DNA from: Actinomycetes bacterium
Lineage (GTDB): Bacteria; Actinomycetota; Actinomycetes; Mycobacteriales; Pseudonocardiaceae
Assembly (NCBI GenBank): GCA_021793175.1
Contig: JAJYTH010000011.1
Span: forward strand, 1-51,954
DNA: 51,954 bases
Reading direction: 5' to 3'
The notes under the pieces are model-generated. The model was not told the origin of the DNA. It worked only from the letters and a program-made list of their open reading frames with translations, and did not search any database. Below are positions 8,839 to 16,848 of this stretch, piece by piece (position 1 is the first letter of the stretch; every line of letters begins with the position of its first letter). The position numbers were made by a program, and so were the translations under genes.

Positions 8839-9897
8839 TTACTTTCGCTCCTTGTCGAACATGCCTTCGGTCGGACGCGGTGTGCCGGGTCGTTCGGTTT
8901 CGTCGGTGCTGTCGCGAGTTCTCGCCGCAACCGTGTATGCGGCGAGAACCGGATCGAGATCGATGTCGGCGGCCTGCCAGCCGAGCAGCGCGGCACCCCA
9001 GGAGCCGGCCGCTCCGCCGAGTACGGCGGGCAGGATGTGGGGAGCGGGGTGCACGGTGAGCCGTTCACGCACTCGGTCTCGCAGTGGCGCGAGCAGTGTT
9101 TCTCCCGCGTGGACCAGGCCGCCACCGACGACGATCCGAGCCACGCCGGTCACCCGGACCAGGTCGGCCATGACGGAGCCCAGCACCTCGACGGCGTCGT
9201 CCCACACTCGGCGGGCCGTCGAATCGCCTTCCCGGGCGCGGGCGAGCACGTCCCGGGCACCGTCGACGGGAGTTCCCGTCAGCGCCGCGTAGCGGCGGGC
9301 GATCGCGGCGGCTGAGGCGACAGTCTCCGCGCAGCCGCGCCCACCACAGGCGCAGGGTTCGCCTTCGATCGAGCCGCCGTGGCCGATCTCTCCGGCATAG
9401 CCGCCCGAGACCACCATTCGGTCGTCGAGCAGCAGAGCCGCGGCCAGTCCCGTGCCCACCGACACGTACATCTGGTCGGTGATGCCGCGGCCCGCGCCGA
9501 GCCGCCACTCCGCTGTCGCGCCTGCGCGCACGTCGTGGCCGAAGCCCACGGGCAGGCCGGTGTGTTCGAAGACCCGTTCGACCACGGGCAGTTCCCGCCA
9601 GCCCAGGTTCTCCGAGTACACGCACACCCCGCGGCGTTCGTCGACCGTGCCGGGCACGGCCAGACCGATCCCCACCGGCACGTGCGTCGAGGGCAGCGTG
9701 GCCAGTGCGGAGTCCACTGTGTCCAGCACTACGCCGAACGAACGTTCGGGCCCGTCCGCGGCACGAGTGGGGGCCATGCCGTGGTGGAGTACTCCGGTGT
9801 GGTCGGCGACGAGCCATTTGACGAAGGTCCCGCCCACGTCGAGGGCCACGACGGCGGGCTGCGGGGGCGGATCGTTGATCGTCTGGGACACGGGCAC
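8839..9897 (-). CDS. ROK-family sugar kinase
   Basis: 352 residues. The N-terminal ATP loop is VALDVGGTFVKW, and the ROK zinc/substrate signature IGHGGSIEGEPCACGGRGCAE is intact. No helix-turn-helix precedes the kinase fold, so this is an enzyme, not a repressor. The GTG at 9897 directly follows the TAG of the upstream permease gene, and the gene ends one base before the SIS start, so the three are coupled. Inferred role: phosphorylation of the imported hexosamine (AgaK- or NagK-like). ROK kinase specificity cannot be read from sequence alone. Confidence 0.86.
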   Translation of the reverse strand: MPVSQTINDPPPQPAVVALDVGGTFVKWLVADHTGVLHHGMAPTRAADGPERSFGVVLDTVDSALATLPSTHVPVGIGLAVPGTVDERRGVCVYSENLGWRELPVVERVFEHTGLPVGFGHDVRAGATAEWRLGAGRGITDQMYVSVGTGLAAALLLDDRMVVSGGYAGEIGHGGSIEGEPCACGGRGCAETVASAAAIARRYAALTGTPVDGARDVLARAREGDSTARRVWDDAVEVLGSVMADLVRVTGVARIVVGGGLVHAGETLLAPLRDRVRERLTVHPAPHILPAVLGGAAGSWGAALLGWQAADIDLDPVLAAYTVAARTRDSTDETERPGTPRPTEGMFDKERK

Positions 9898-10827
9898 CTA
9901 CTTGACACTTCCCGCCGTCAGACCGGCGACGAGTCGTTTCTCGATGAACGCGAACAGGACGACCACCGGCACGATCGCCACGATGGAGACGCCGAACACG
10001 TATTGCCAGGCCGAGTCGTACTGGCCCACGAACTTCGTCAGCGCCACCGACAGCGGTTGGTTCTCCGCCGAGGTCAGGATCACCAACGAGGCCGCGAACT
10101 CGTTCCACGCCGCCACGAACGTGAAGATGACCGCCGTGACGATCCCCGGCCACACCAACGGCAAGGTGACGCGGAAGAACACGGTCCATCGCCCCGCACC
10201 GTCGAGCTGCGCCGCCTCGTCGAGTTCCTTGGGGACCGACGCGAAGAACGAATGCATGATCCAGGTGGCGAACGACATGTTGAACGCCGTGTTGATGAGG
10301 ATCATGGCGAGCCAGGTGTCCTGGATACCCCACGACAGCATCTGCCGGAACAGACCGGCCACCAGCACGGCCGGTTGGAGCATCTGCGTCACCAACACGC
10401 AGAACAGGAACGCCAGACGTCCCGGGAAGCGGAACCGCGCCGTGTAGTACGCGGCGGGGGTGGCCACGGCCAGGGTCAGCAGTGTGGCGCAGCCCGCGAT
10501 GACCAGGGTGGACGTGAGGTTGTTCGGAAGCGGCGTCTCCGGGGTCGACCACATGGAGACGTAGTTCTCCGGTAGCCATTCCTCCGGCAGGTACGTGGGT
10601 GGCACGCGCAGGATCTCCGGGCGTGACTTGAACGAGCCCACGAGCATCACGAGGTAGGGCAGCAGGAAGACGATCGCCACGACCGCGCCCGCGATCATGC
10701 GCAGGGGTATCGATCCTCGGGCACCCGGTGCCTCCTGAGCGCGGCGGGACCGGCGCCGTGGAGAACCCGACGGTGTGGGAGCGGCCGGCTGTGTGGCCGA
10801 GGCGGTGGTGTCGGCAGTAGCGCTCAT
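9898..10827 (-). CDS. Carbohydrate ABC transporter permease (MalG type)
   Basis: 309 residues with a Ser/Pro/Arg-rich cytoplasmic N-terminus (about 40 residues) and six predicted helices. The EAA loop that docks the ATPase reads DEAAQLDGAGRWTVFFRVTLP near residue 210. It pairs with the MalF-type permease upstream through a 4-base ATGA overlap. No ATPase gene is in this operon, so it must use an external one such as the MsiK-type protein at 42847-43944. Confidence 0.92.
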   Translation of the reverse strand: MSATADTTASATQPAAPTPSGSPRRRSRRAQEAPGARGSIPLRMIAGAVVAIVFLLPYLVMLVGSFKSRPEILRVPPTYLPEEWLPENYVSMWSTPETPLPNNLTSTLVIAGCATLLTLAVATPAAYYTARFRFPGRLAFLFCVLVTQMLQPAVLVAGLFRQMLSWGIQDTWLAMILINTAFNMSFATWIMHSFFASVPKELDEAAQLDGAGRWTVFFRVTLPLVWPGIVTAVIFTFVAAWNEFAASLVILTSAENQPLSVALTKFVGQYDSAWQYVFGVSIVAIVPVVVLFAFIEKRLVAGLTAGSVK

Positions 10828-11741
10828 TCGTCGACCGCCTTCAGGGGTTTCACGATCCGGATGTACACCGCGATCACCACGATGACGATGATCAGGTTGA
10901 GTACGGCGAGTGCCGAGGCCATGCCCGAGTCACGCATGTCCTGGAGCACTTTGAACATCAGCGTGGTCGTGGTGTCGGCGTCGTATCCCGGCAGCGCTCC
11001 GGTGACGACACTGAGGATGGGGAAGTTGTTGTAGACGTTGATGATGTTGATGATCGTGGCTACCGCGAGCGCCGGTCGCAGGTGCGGCAGCACGATCTTG
11101 AAGTAGGTCACGCGTGGGGAGGCGCCGTCGATCCGGGCCGCCTCCAGCAGCTCGGGACTGACCGACTGCATGCCCGCCAGGAGCGTGTAGGTGGTGAAGG
11201 GCAACGAGACGAAGATGGCGATCCCGATGGCCACGAGGAACGCCGAGGGCATCGACTTGGTGAAGCCGAAGTCCGGCGAGTCGATGAGACCGATGTCGTA
11301 CAGGAACTGCTGAACGATGCCGTAGCCCGGTTCCAGCCCGTAGTAGATGACGGTGGTCGTCATCACCACCGACGCCGCCCACGGCACGATCACGGCGAGA
11401 CGTACGAACTGCCGGCCCGGGAACGCCTTGTTGAGCAGGTTCGCCAGCGCCAGCGAGAGCACGATCGTCACGACGACCACGACCGACACCCACAGCACGG
11501 TGCGCAGCAGCACCCCGGGGAGGGCGGGCATGTCGAACAGGGCCGTGTAGTTGTCGAGCCCCGCGCTGCCGCGGTCCACGCCGGTCTGCGAGATCTCCCG
11601 CGTGGAATTGACGATCATCAGGACGGCCGGGTAGAAGACGACTCCGACGATGAGTAGCAGACTCGGCCCGATCCACGGCAGAGCCCGCAACAGGTCCCGG
11701 GCTCTGCTCGTTCGGCGGCCGCCGGTGGTGACTGGTGACAT
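10824..11741 (-). CDS. Carbohydrate ABC transporter permease (MalF type)
   Basis: 305 residues, six predicted helices, with the EAA motif LEAARIDGASPRVTYFKIVLP near residue 215. The ATG at 11741 is preferred over an in-frame ATG at 11777 because GGAAGGG precedes it and the extra residues have no family character. Its stop overlaps the start of the MalG-type gene. It lies downstream of the solute-binding lipoprotein and forms the importer core with it. Confidence 0.91.
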   Translation of the reverse strand: MSPVTTGGRRTSRARDLLRALPWIGPSLLLIVGVVFYPAVLMIVNSTREISQTGVDRGSAGLDNYTALFDMPALPGVLLRTVLWVSVVVVVTIVLSLALANLLNKAFPGRQFVRLAVIVPWAASVVMTTTVIYYGLEPGYGIVQQFLYDIGLIDSPDFGFTKSMPSAFLVAIGIAIFVSLPFTTYTLLAGMQSVSPELLEAARIDGASPRVTYFKIVLPHLRPALAVATIINIINVYNNFPILSVVTGALPGYDADTTTTLMFKVLQDMRDSGMASALAVLNLIIVIVVIAVYIRIVKPLKAVDE

Positions 11742-11804
11742 CGACGTTCCCTTCCCGAAGGCGCCGGGTGGTCCCATGACGGATCACCCGGCGCCCGGAT
11801 GCCC

Positions 11805-13028
11805 TCAGGCGTTGTCGACCTCGGCCTGGATGGCGGCCAACACCTGTTTCGGGTCGTTCCCCGCCGTGATCAACCCGATCTGGGATTGCATGGCCGCCTG
11901 GGCGGTCGCCCATGAGGGGTTGGTCGACGGGTAGAACTGCGCGTGGGGCAGCAACTCGAGGAACGGCTCCATGGCCTCGTTCGTTGATTCCTCCGCGCCG
12001 GACTTGGTGACGGGCAGGAATCCTTCGGTCTCCACGAACGACAGGTAGTTCTCCGGCTGGTAGAAGAAGTCGAAGAACGCGCCGATCTCTTCGGCCTTGT
12101 CCTCGTCGTTGCGGAAGGCCATGAGGTGGTCGGCCACGCCCAGCGTCACCTTCTCGCCGTCCTTCGTGGGAATGTCCACGATGGAGTAGTTCAGGTCGGG
12201 GTTCTTCTCCTCGATCATGCCCACGATCGGCGGAAGACCCATCGCCATGCCGAACCTGCCCTGGATGAACTGGTCCAGCATGGGAGTGCGCTGGGTGGCA
12301 CCGGCGTCCGGCTGGGTCAGGCCGTCGTCATAGAGGCGTTTCATGAATTGCGCCGCCTCCAGGTTCTGAGGAGTGTCCACGGTGATCTCGTCCGGGGTGC
12401 CGTAGCCGCCCCCGGCGCCGAGGAACCAGATACCCGCTTCGGCCTGTGACTCCTCCGACCCGAGGGGCAGGCCGTAGCCGTAGGCGTCGGTGGAGTCGGT
12501 GACGGCCTTCGCCGCGTCGTACAGTTCGTCCCAGGTCGTCGGCGGCTGTTCGACACCGGCCTGTTCCAGTAGGTCGTCGTTGACGAACAGAGCCCTCGCC
12601 GAGGCGAACAGGGGGAATCCGTACTGCTTGCCGTCGACGGAGGCGTTCTCCCGGAAGGCGTCCTGGAAGTCGTCGATCGTCTCCTGCGACACCAGCTCGT
12701 CGGCCGAGTACAGCAGGTCGTCCTCCACGTAACCGGCGAAGGCGTCGATGCTCAAGATGTCGGGAGCCTCGTTCGTCTGCACCCGCGTGCGGATGACGTC
12801 GTTGATGTTCTCCCACGACTGGATCTCCAGGTTGACGGTCACACCCGGGTTGGCGTCCTCGAACTTCGTGATCACCTCCTCCCACAGCCTCTTCGTGTTG
12901 TCCGAATAGGAGGCGGCGAGCATCGTCAGTTCGACGCTGCCATCGTCTGCCGAGTCGTCGCCCGAACAGGCAGTGAGTGCCATCGCGGTCGCCGCGACCA
13001 GGGCAGTGGCCCGCAATCGTCTTGTCAC
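11805..13028 (-). CDS. Extracellular sugar-binding lipoprotein of ABC importer
   Basis: 407 residues. The signal peptide ends in the lipobox LTAC with Cys21 as the lipidation site, followed by an acidic linker. The mature part is a family 1 solute-binding protein (DEAPDILSIDAF-like ligand loop region and the PPTTWDEL segment common to sugar binders). GTG at 13028 is the start, with AGGAG 8 bases upstream; the open frame continues further upstream only by chance. Lying between the GH109-type gene and the permeases, it probably captures the sugar released outside the cell. Confidence 0.92.
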   Translation of the reverse strand: MTRRLRATALVAATAMALTACSGDDSADDGSVELTMLAASYSDNTKRLWEEVITKFEDANPGVTVNLEIQSWENINDVIRTRVQTNEAPDILSIDAFAGYVEDDLLYSADELVSQETIDDFQDAFRENASVDGKQYGFPLFASARALFVNDDLLEQAGVEQPPTTWDELYDAAKAVTDSTDAYGYGLPLGSEESQAEAGIWFLGAGGGYGTPDEITVDTPQNLEAAQFMKRLYDDGLTQPDAGATQRTPMLDQFIQGRFGMAMGLPPIVGMIEEKNPDLNYSIVDIPTKDGEKVTLGVADHLMAFRNDEDKAEEIGAFFDFFYQPENYLSFVETEGFLPVTKSGAEESTNEAMEPFLELLPHAQFYPSTNPSWATAQAAMQSQIGLITAGNDPKQVLAAIQAEVDNA

Positions 13029-13110
13029 GGCCGGTTCTCCTTCATGGTCGAGAGCAGAAGTCGGATGTGTGCGGTCGGTTCGGAAGCAGTGGCGGAGTCC
13101 CGCCCGTTTC

Positions 13111-14523
13111 TCATCGGCGGTTCCTGACCGGGGGCATGTCGGTCTCCTCGGAGTCCAGGCCCGGGCGTGGTTCCTTCCAACGGCCTCGCGTGAAGTCCGG
13201 GACCGCCACGGGGCGACTGCCCTTACGGATCGACTCTCCGGACAGAGGCACCGACGCGCACCACGTCGCCGAGTCGTACACGTCGATGTCGGGCACGAGT
13301 CCCGCTCGCATCTGCTGGACGATCCGCCACTGGAGGATGTAGTCCATGCCGCCGTGGCCGCCGTTGTTCTCCGCGTCGTCACCGACCTTGCGCCACAGCC
13401 AGTGGTCGTAACGGTCGAGGTACGGCTGGGCGTCCGCCCACTGGTGATCGTTGTGGTCGGGTTCGAGGTAGATGCGGGTGGGGTCGTCCTCGAAGATGCC
13501 GCGGGTACCGGCGATGCTGTTGATCCTGCTGTACGGACGCGGTGAGCTGACGTCGTGCTCGGCGCGCACCATCCGGCCCTTGGCGGTCATGAGCATGCTC
13601 GTGGTGCGGTCACCCTTGACGTAGGTGTCGCTCCACGACGGGTGGTCCTTGGGCATGAACCGCTCGCGGTAGTCGGCCAGTCCCAGTGCGGCCGAGCTGG
13701 TCGCCGTCAGGTAGGTGAACCGGTCGCCACGGTTGATGTCCATGCAGGCCGCGATCGGCGCGAGGCCGTGCATGGCGTAGAAGCTCGCGTCGATCTTGGT
13801 GTGCCACGCTCGCCGCCAGTCCTCCGGCGTGTAGTGGCCGTTGAATAGCAGGTCGCGCAGATCGTGCAGGTAGCCGCCGTGCCCGTTGGTGAGTTCACCG
13901 AACAGGCCGTCGTGGGCCATGCGCAGGATGGCCAGCTCGTTGCGTCCGTAAGAGCAGTTCTCCATCAGGAAGCAGTGGCGCCGAGCTCGTTCGCTTGCGT
14001 CCACAAGACCCCACAGCTGCTTGAGTTCCGTGGCGATGGGCAACTCGATTCCGACGTGCTTGCCGTTTCTCAACGCGGCCATGCCCTGCCGGAAGTGCCA
14101 CTCCCACGGGGTGGCGACGTAGACGAAGTCGACCTCGTCGGATGCGCAGAGTGCCTCGTACGCCTTGTCGCTTCCGGTGTGGACGGTCGGTCGCCGGCCG
14201 GTCTCGGCTTTCACGGCATCGGCCGCACGGTGTGCGTGTTCGGGAACGGTGTCGCACACGGCGGTGACGACCGCGCCCGGAATGGCGGTCCAACCGGACA
14301 GCATTCCCATGCCCCGGTTGCCGAGCCCGATCAGGCCGATGCGGACCTCGTCGTAGCGGTCGAACGGAACACCGATCATCGAGCGTTGCCCACGGGCTCG
14401 TTGCGGAGCCTCGGCGGTGCTCGTCACCGCGTTCGCGGGCACGGCGCCACTCACGGCGACGGCTCCCGCTGCCAGCCCCATGCTCTGCAGGAACGTCCTT
14501 CGGCTCGGCCTGACCTCCACCAT
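13111..14523 (-). CDS. Tat-exported Gfo/Idh/MocA protein, GH109 (alpha-N-acetylgalactosaminidase) type
   Basis: 470 residues. A Tat signal (SRRTFLQ at residues 7-13, hydrophobic stretch, ANA cleavage region near 30-32) precedes a Rossmann domain with IGLIGLGNRG near 62-71. Further segments match the NAD-dependent GH109 glycosidases: YVATPWEWH, GIELPIATE, ENCSYGRNE and AMHGLAPIAACMDINRGDR. GH109 enzymes hydrolyse alpha-linked GalNAc using enzyme-bound NAD, which fits folding in the cytoplasm and Tat export. The ATG at 14523 has GAGGAG upstream. It is the first gene of the import/catabolic operon. An ordinary secreted oxidoreductase remains possible. Confidence 0.85.
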   Translation of the reverse strand: MVEVRPSRRTFLQSMGLAAGAVAVSGAVPANAVTSTAEAPQRARGQRSMIGVPFDRYDEVRIGLIGLGNRGMGMLSGWTAIPGAVVTAVCDTVPEHAHRAADAVKAETGRRPTVHTGSDKAYEALCASDEVDFVYVATPWEWHFRQGMAALRNGKHVGIELPIATELKQLWGLVDASERARRHCFLMENCSYGRNELAILRMAHDGLFGELTNGHGGYLHDLRDLLFNGHYTPEDWRRAWHTKIDASFYAMHGLAPIAACMDINRGDRFTYLTATSSAALGLADYRERFMPKDHPSWSDTYVKGDRTTSMLMTAKGRMVRAEHDVSSPRPYSRINSIAGTRGIFEDDPTRIYLEPDHNDHQWADAQPYLDRYDHWLWRKVGDDAENNGGHGGMDYILQWRIVQQMRAGLVPDIDVYDSATWCASVPLSGESIRKGSRPVAVPDFTRGRWKEPRPGLDSEETDMPPVRNRR

Positions 14524-14645
14524 GACCTCTCCTCGTTGACAGTCGATGTGGCCGGCATCGGCGAATCCCGGTGAAGCCGGGCATGGGCGCCGCGGATGCC
14601 GTCTGGCCCGTGGTGGCGGCAATCTTTGCCGCGGCGCCAACAAGA

Positions 14646-14651
14646 TGTCAA
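14646..14651 (-). promoter_or_regulatory. -35 element of the GH109/ABC operon promoter
   Basis: The minus strand reads TTGACA, a perfect -35 hexamer, three bases downstream of the palindromic operator. The -10 is weaker (AAAGAT at 18-base spacing). The transcript would start about 95 bases before the GH109 ATG. Confidence 0.55.
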
Positions 14652-14654
14652 GAG

Positions 14655-14682
14655 TTGATCGAAACACAGGAGTTTCAATCAA
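14655..14682. promoter_or_regulatory. Palindromic operator upstream of the GH109/ABC operon
   Basis: TTGATCGAAAC, six bases, then GTTTCAATCAA: two 11-base arms with a single mismatch. Further AATCAA repeats follow at 14682-14692. It lies immediately upstream of the -35 box. The likely binder is the DeoR-family protein encoded at 15937-16722 (inference). Confidence 0.65.
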
Positions 14683-14821
14683 AATCAATCAAGAAGTAGG
14701 CAGAGGCATGCTTTGTGCGCGGGGATCAACGACCCGGCGTCCGGGTGCCCGAATCCCGTGTGCGACGAATGGAGCAGTCGCTACCGCGCTACGGTCCAAC
14801 CGGTCGTCCAGTGGGGAAATT

Positions 14822-15760
14822 TCAGTGTCGGTCCGATGTGGTCACGGACACGGTGGCTCGGGACCGGTGGTAGAAGTCGAGATCGACCTCACCCGCCACG
14901 GGTCGGGTGACGGCGGACGCGGACAGGGCGACGGCGTCGGCGAGATAGTCGGCGAACACCGCTGACAAAGGAGCGTTCGTGCCGTGCAACGCGCGCGCCA
15001 GTGCCGCCACCGCGGCGTCTCCCGCGCCGGTGGGATTGCCGTGCACCACCGACGACGGACGTACCCGCCAGGTCCGCGGACGGTCGGGATCACCGGCGAC
15101 CGCGAGCATTCCGTCCTCGCCGAGCGAGACGACGACACCGCGTGCGCCGTCGCCGAGCAATGTTCGTGCTCCGGCGAGCGCATCCTCCTCGCCGGTCGCG
15201 GCACGCAACTCGTCGTGATTGGGTTTGATCAGCGTCGCACGCGCTCGGGCCGCGACCCGCAGGAGCGGCCCCGAGGTGTCGACCACGACCCACGTGCCCC
15301 GTGCCACGGTGCTGTCGACGAGCGTGTGCAGGGCGCTTTCGGAGGTCCCGGGCGGCATCGAGCCGGACACCACCACCACGTCGCCTTCACCGGCGAGATC
15401 GGCCACGACGGCGTTCAGTCGCCGCCATGCCGCGTCGTCGACGGGAGCGCCGGGTTCGTTGAACAGGGTCGTATCGGACTCGGTGACGATGGCGGTGGTG
15501 CGACGGGTCGGACTCTCGACCGACACCCAGCGTTGGTCGACGCCGCCGAGCAGGTGGCGCAGGCGGTCGCCGGTGTCACCGCCGAGGAATCCCGTACACG
15601 TCACCGCCTCTCCGAGTTGATGCAGCACGCGTGCGACGTTGACACCTTTGCCGCCCGCGGTCTCGGAGACCTGCTGGACTCGGTTGACATCGCCCCACCG
15701 TGCGTGTGGGAGGTGGTAGGTGACATCGAGGGCAGGATTGGGCGTGATCGTGAGGATCAT
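14822..15760 (-). CDS. PfkB-family hexose-phosphate kinase (1-PFK / tagatose-6-phosphate kinase type)
   Basis: 312 residues. The N-terminus ILTITPNPALDVTY and GGKGVNVARVLHQLG are typical of FruK/LacC-type kinases; the catalytic signature is GNPTGAGDA near residue 255. It phosphorylates a ketohexose phosphate at C1 or C6. In this setting tagatose-6-phosphate kinase (AgaZ/LacC role) is the favoured reading; fructose-1-phosphate kinase is the alternative, though no fructose PTS gene is nearby. The ATG at 15760 starts exactly at the conserved N-terminus. It is divergent from the deoR-type regulator gene. Confidence 0.86.
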   Translation of the reverse strand: MILTITPNPALDVTYHLPHARWGDVNRVQQVSETAGGKGVNVARVLHQLGEAVTCTGFLGGDTGDRLRHLLGGVDQRWVSVESPTRRTTAIVTESDTTLFNEPGAPVDDAAWRRLNAVVADLAGEGDVVVVSGSMPPGTSESALHTLVDSTVARGTWVVVDTSGPLLRVAARARATLIKPNHDELRAATGEEDALAGARTLLGDGARGVVVSLGEDGMLAVAGDPDRPRTWRVRPSSVVHGNPTGAGDAAVAALARALHGTNAPLSAVFADYLADAVALSASAVTRPVAGEVDLDFYHRSRATVSVTTSDRH

Positions 15761-15797
15761 GGGGGCTCGCTTCCCGCTGCGGTGATAGATACCGTTC

Positions 15798-15823
15798 GTT
15801 TCGGCGGAGTTTGAATCAGTTTC
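15798..15823. promoter_or_regulatory. Phased GTTTC repeats in pfkB/deoR intergenic region
   Basis: GTTTC at 15798-15802, GTTTG at 15809-15813 and GTTTC at 15819-15823 are spaced 11 and 10 bases, one helical turn each. On the minus strand they overlap a possible pfkB promoter (TTCAAA, 18 bases, TATCTA). Helically phased TTTC-type repeats are a feature of AgaR/DeoR-family operators. Confidence 0.5.
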
Positions 15824-15936
15824 CGTCACGAGGCCAGTACGATGAGGACGATAGCACTCGGCCCGACCGTCCGACGCGGTATTCGGCGGCATACCGAGGA
15901 AGCCTTGCCCTGGCACGACAGTGAAAGAGAGAGGCG

Positions 15937-16722
15937 ATGAACCGCCACGAGAGGTTAGCGGGACTGCTCGAACTCGTCATCGAGAGGGAGAGTGTCCACA
16001 TCGACGACCTCGTGCGCGAGCTCGGTGTGTCGGCGGCGACGGTGCGGCGCGATCTCGACGAGCTCGCCGAGCAGCAGCTCATCACTCGTACCCGCGGAGG
16101 CGCCACGACGGCCCCCGGTTCCTCGGATCTCCCTCTGCGTTATAAAACGGCGCGCTACCCCGAGGAGAAGACGCGCATCGCGCGCGAGGCAGCGTCGATA
16201 GTGGACCCGGGTCAGGTGGTCGGGCTCAACGGTGGAACGACGACCACCGAGGTGGCCAGGGAGATCGCGGTGCGTCCCGAGCTTCGCAGCCACACGCCGG
16301 GGGATGAGGTCGTCGTGGTCACCAATGCCGTCAATATCGCCAATGAGCTCACCGTGCGCCCCCACCTGCGGGTGGTGGTGACCGGAGGCGTGGCTCGCGC
16401 GTTGAGCTATGAGCTCACCGGGCCGTTGGCGGCTCCCATTCTGGAACAGATCACGCTGGACGTGCTGTTCCTCGGTGTCGACGCGATCGATGTCGAGCGG
16501 GGTGCCGCCGCGCATCACGAGGGGGAGGCGGCGGTGAACGGTGTGTTCGTCACCCGCGCCAACCGGGTGGTGGTGGTCGCCGACTCGGCCAAGCTCGGTA
16601 GGACGGCGTTCGCGACGATCTGCGGGATCGAGGCGGTGGACACGCTGATCACGGACACCAATGCCGACCGCGGGGTGGTGAAGGAGTTCCGCCGCAGCGG
16701 GGTGGAAGTCGTCCGGGTCTGA
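15937..16722 (+). CDS. DeoR/GlpR-family transcriptional repressor
   Basis: 261 residues. The N-terminal winged helix (RHERLAGLLELVIERESVHIDDLVRELGVSAATVRRDLDELAEQ) is followed by the DeoR sensor domain, with KTRIAREAASIVDPGQVVGLNGGTTTTEVA for sugar-phosphate binding. The start has GAGAGAGG a few bases upstream. It is divergent from the PfkB-type kinase gene and beside the GH109 operon, so it most likely represses both, as AgaR does; inducer probably a phosphorylated amino sugar or tagatose phosphate (inference). Confidence 0.9.
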   Translation: MNRHERLAGLLELVIERESVHIDDLVRELGVSAATVRRDLDELAEQQLITRTRGGATTAPGSSDLPLRYKTARYPEEKTRIAREAASIVDPGQVVGLNGGTTTTEVAREIAVRPELRSHTPGDEVVVVTNAVNIANELTVRPHLRVVVTGGVARALSYELTGPLAAPILEQITLDVLFLGVDAIDVERGAAAHHEGEAAVNGVFVTRANRVVVVADSAKLGRTAFATICGIEAVDTLITDTNADRGVVKEFRRSGVEVVRV

Positions 16723-16766
16723 ACGCTCTCCTGTCCGGAAGTCCACGGAAGGGGTAGCGCCAATGC

Positions 16767-16780
16767 TGAGCGACCGCTTA
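16767..16780. promoter_or_regulatory. Third copy of the TNAGCGNNYGCTTA palindrome
   Basis: TGAGCGACCGCTTA matches the site in the 16849/17529 divergent promoter at most positions. It lies between the convergent deoR-type and TetR genes, where no coding promoter is expected. TAGTAT at 16779-16784 could be a plus-strand -10, which would produce RNA antisense to the TetR gene. Confidence 0.5.
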
Positions 16781-16848
16781 GTATGTTGCGTGTCCGACGG
16801 GGTGTGCCCGTGACGTGCCGGTAGGTGGGAGGTGCGTGTGCGCCGCGG

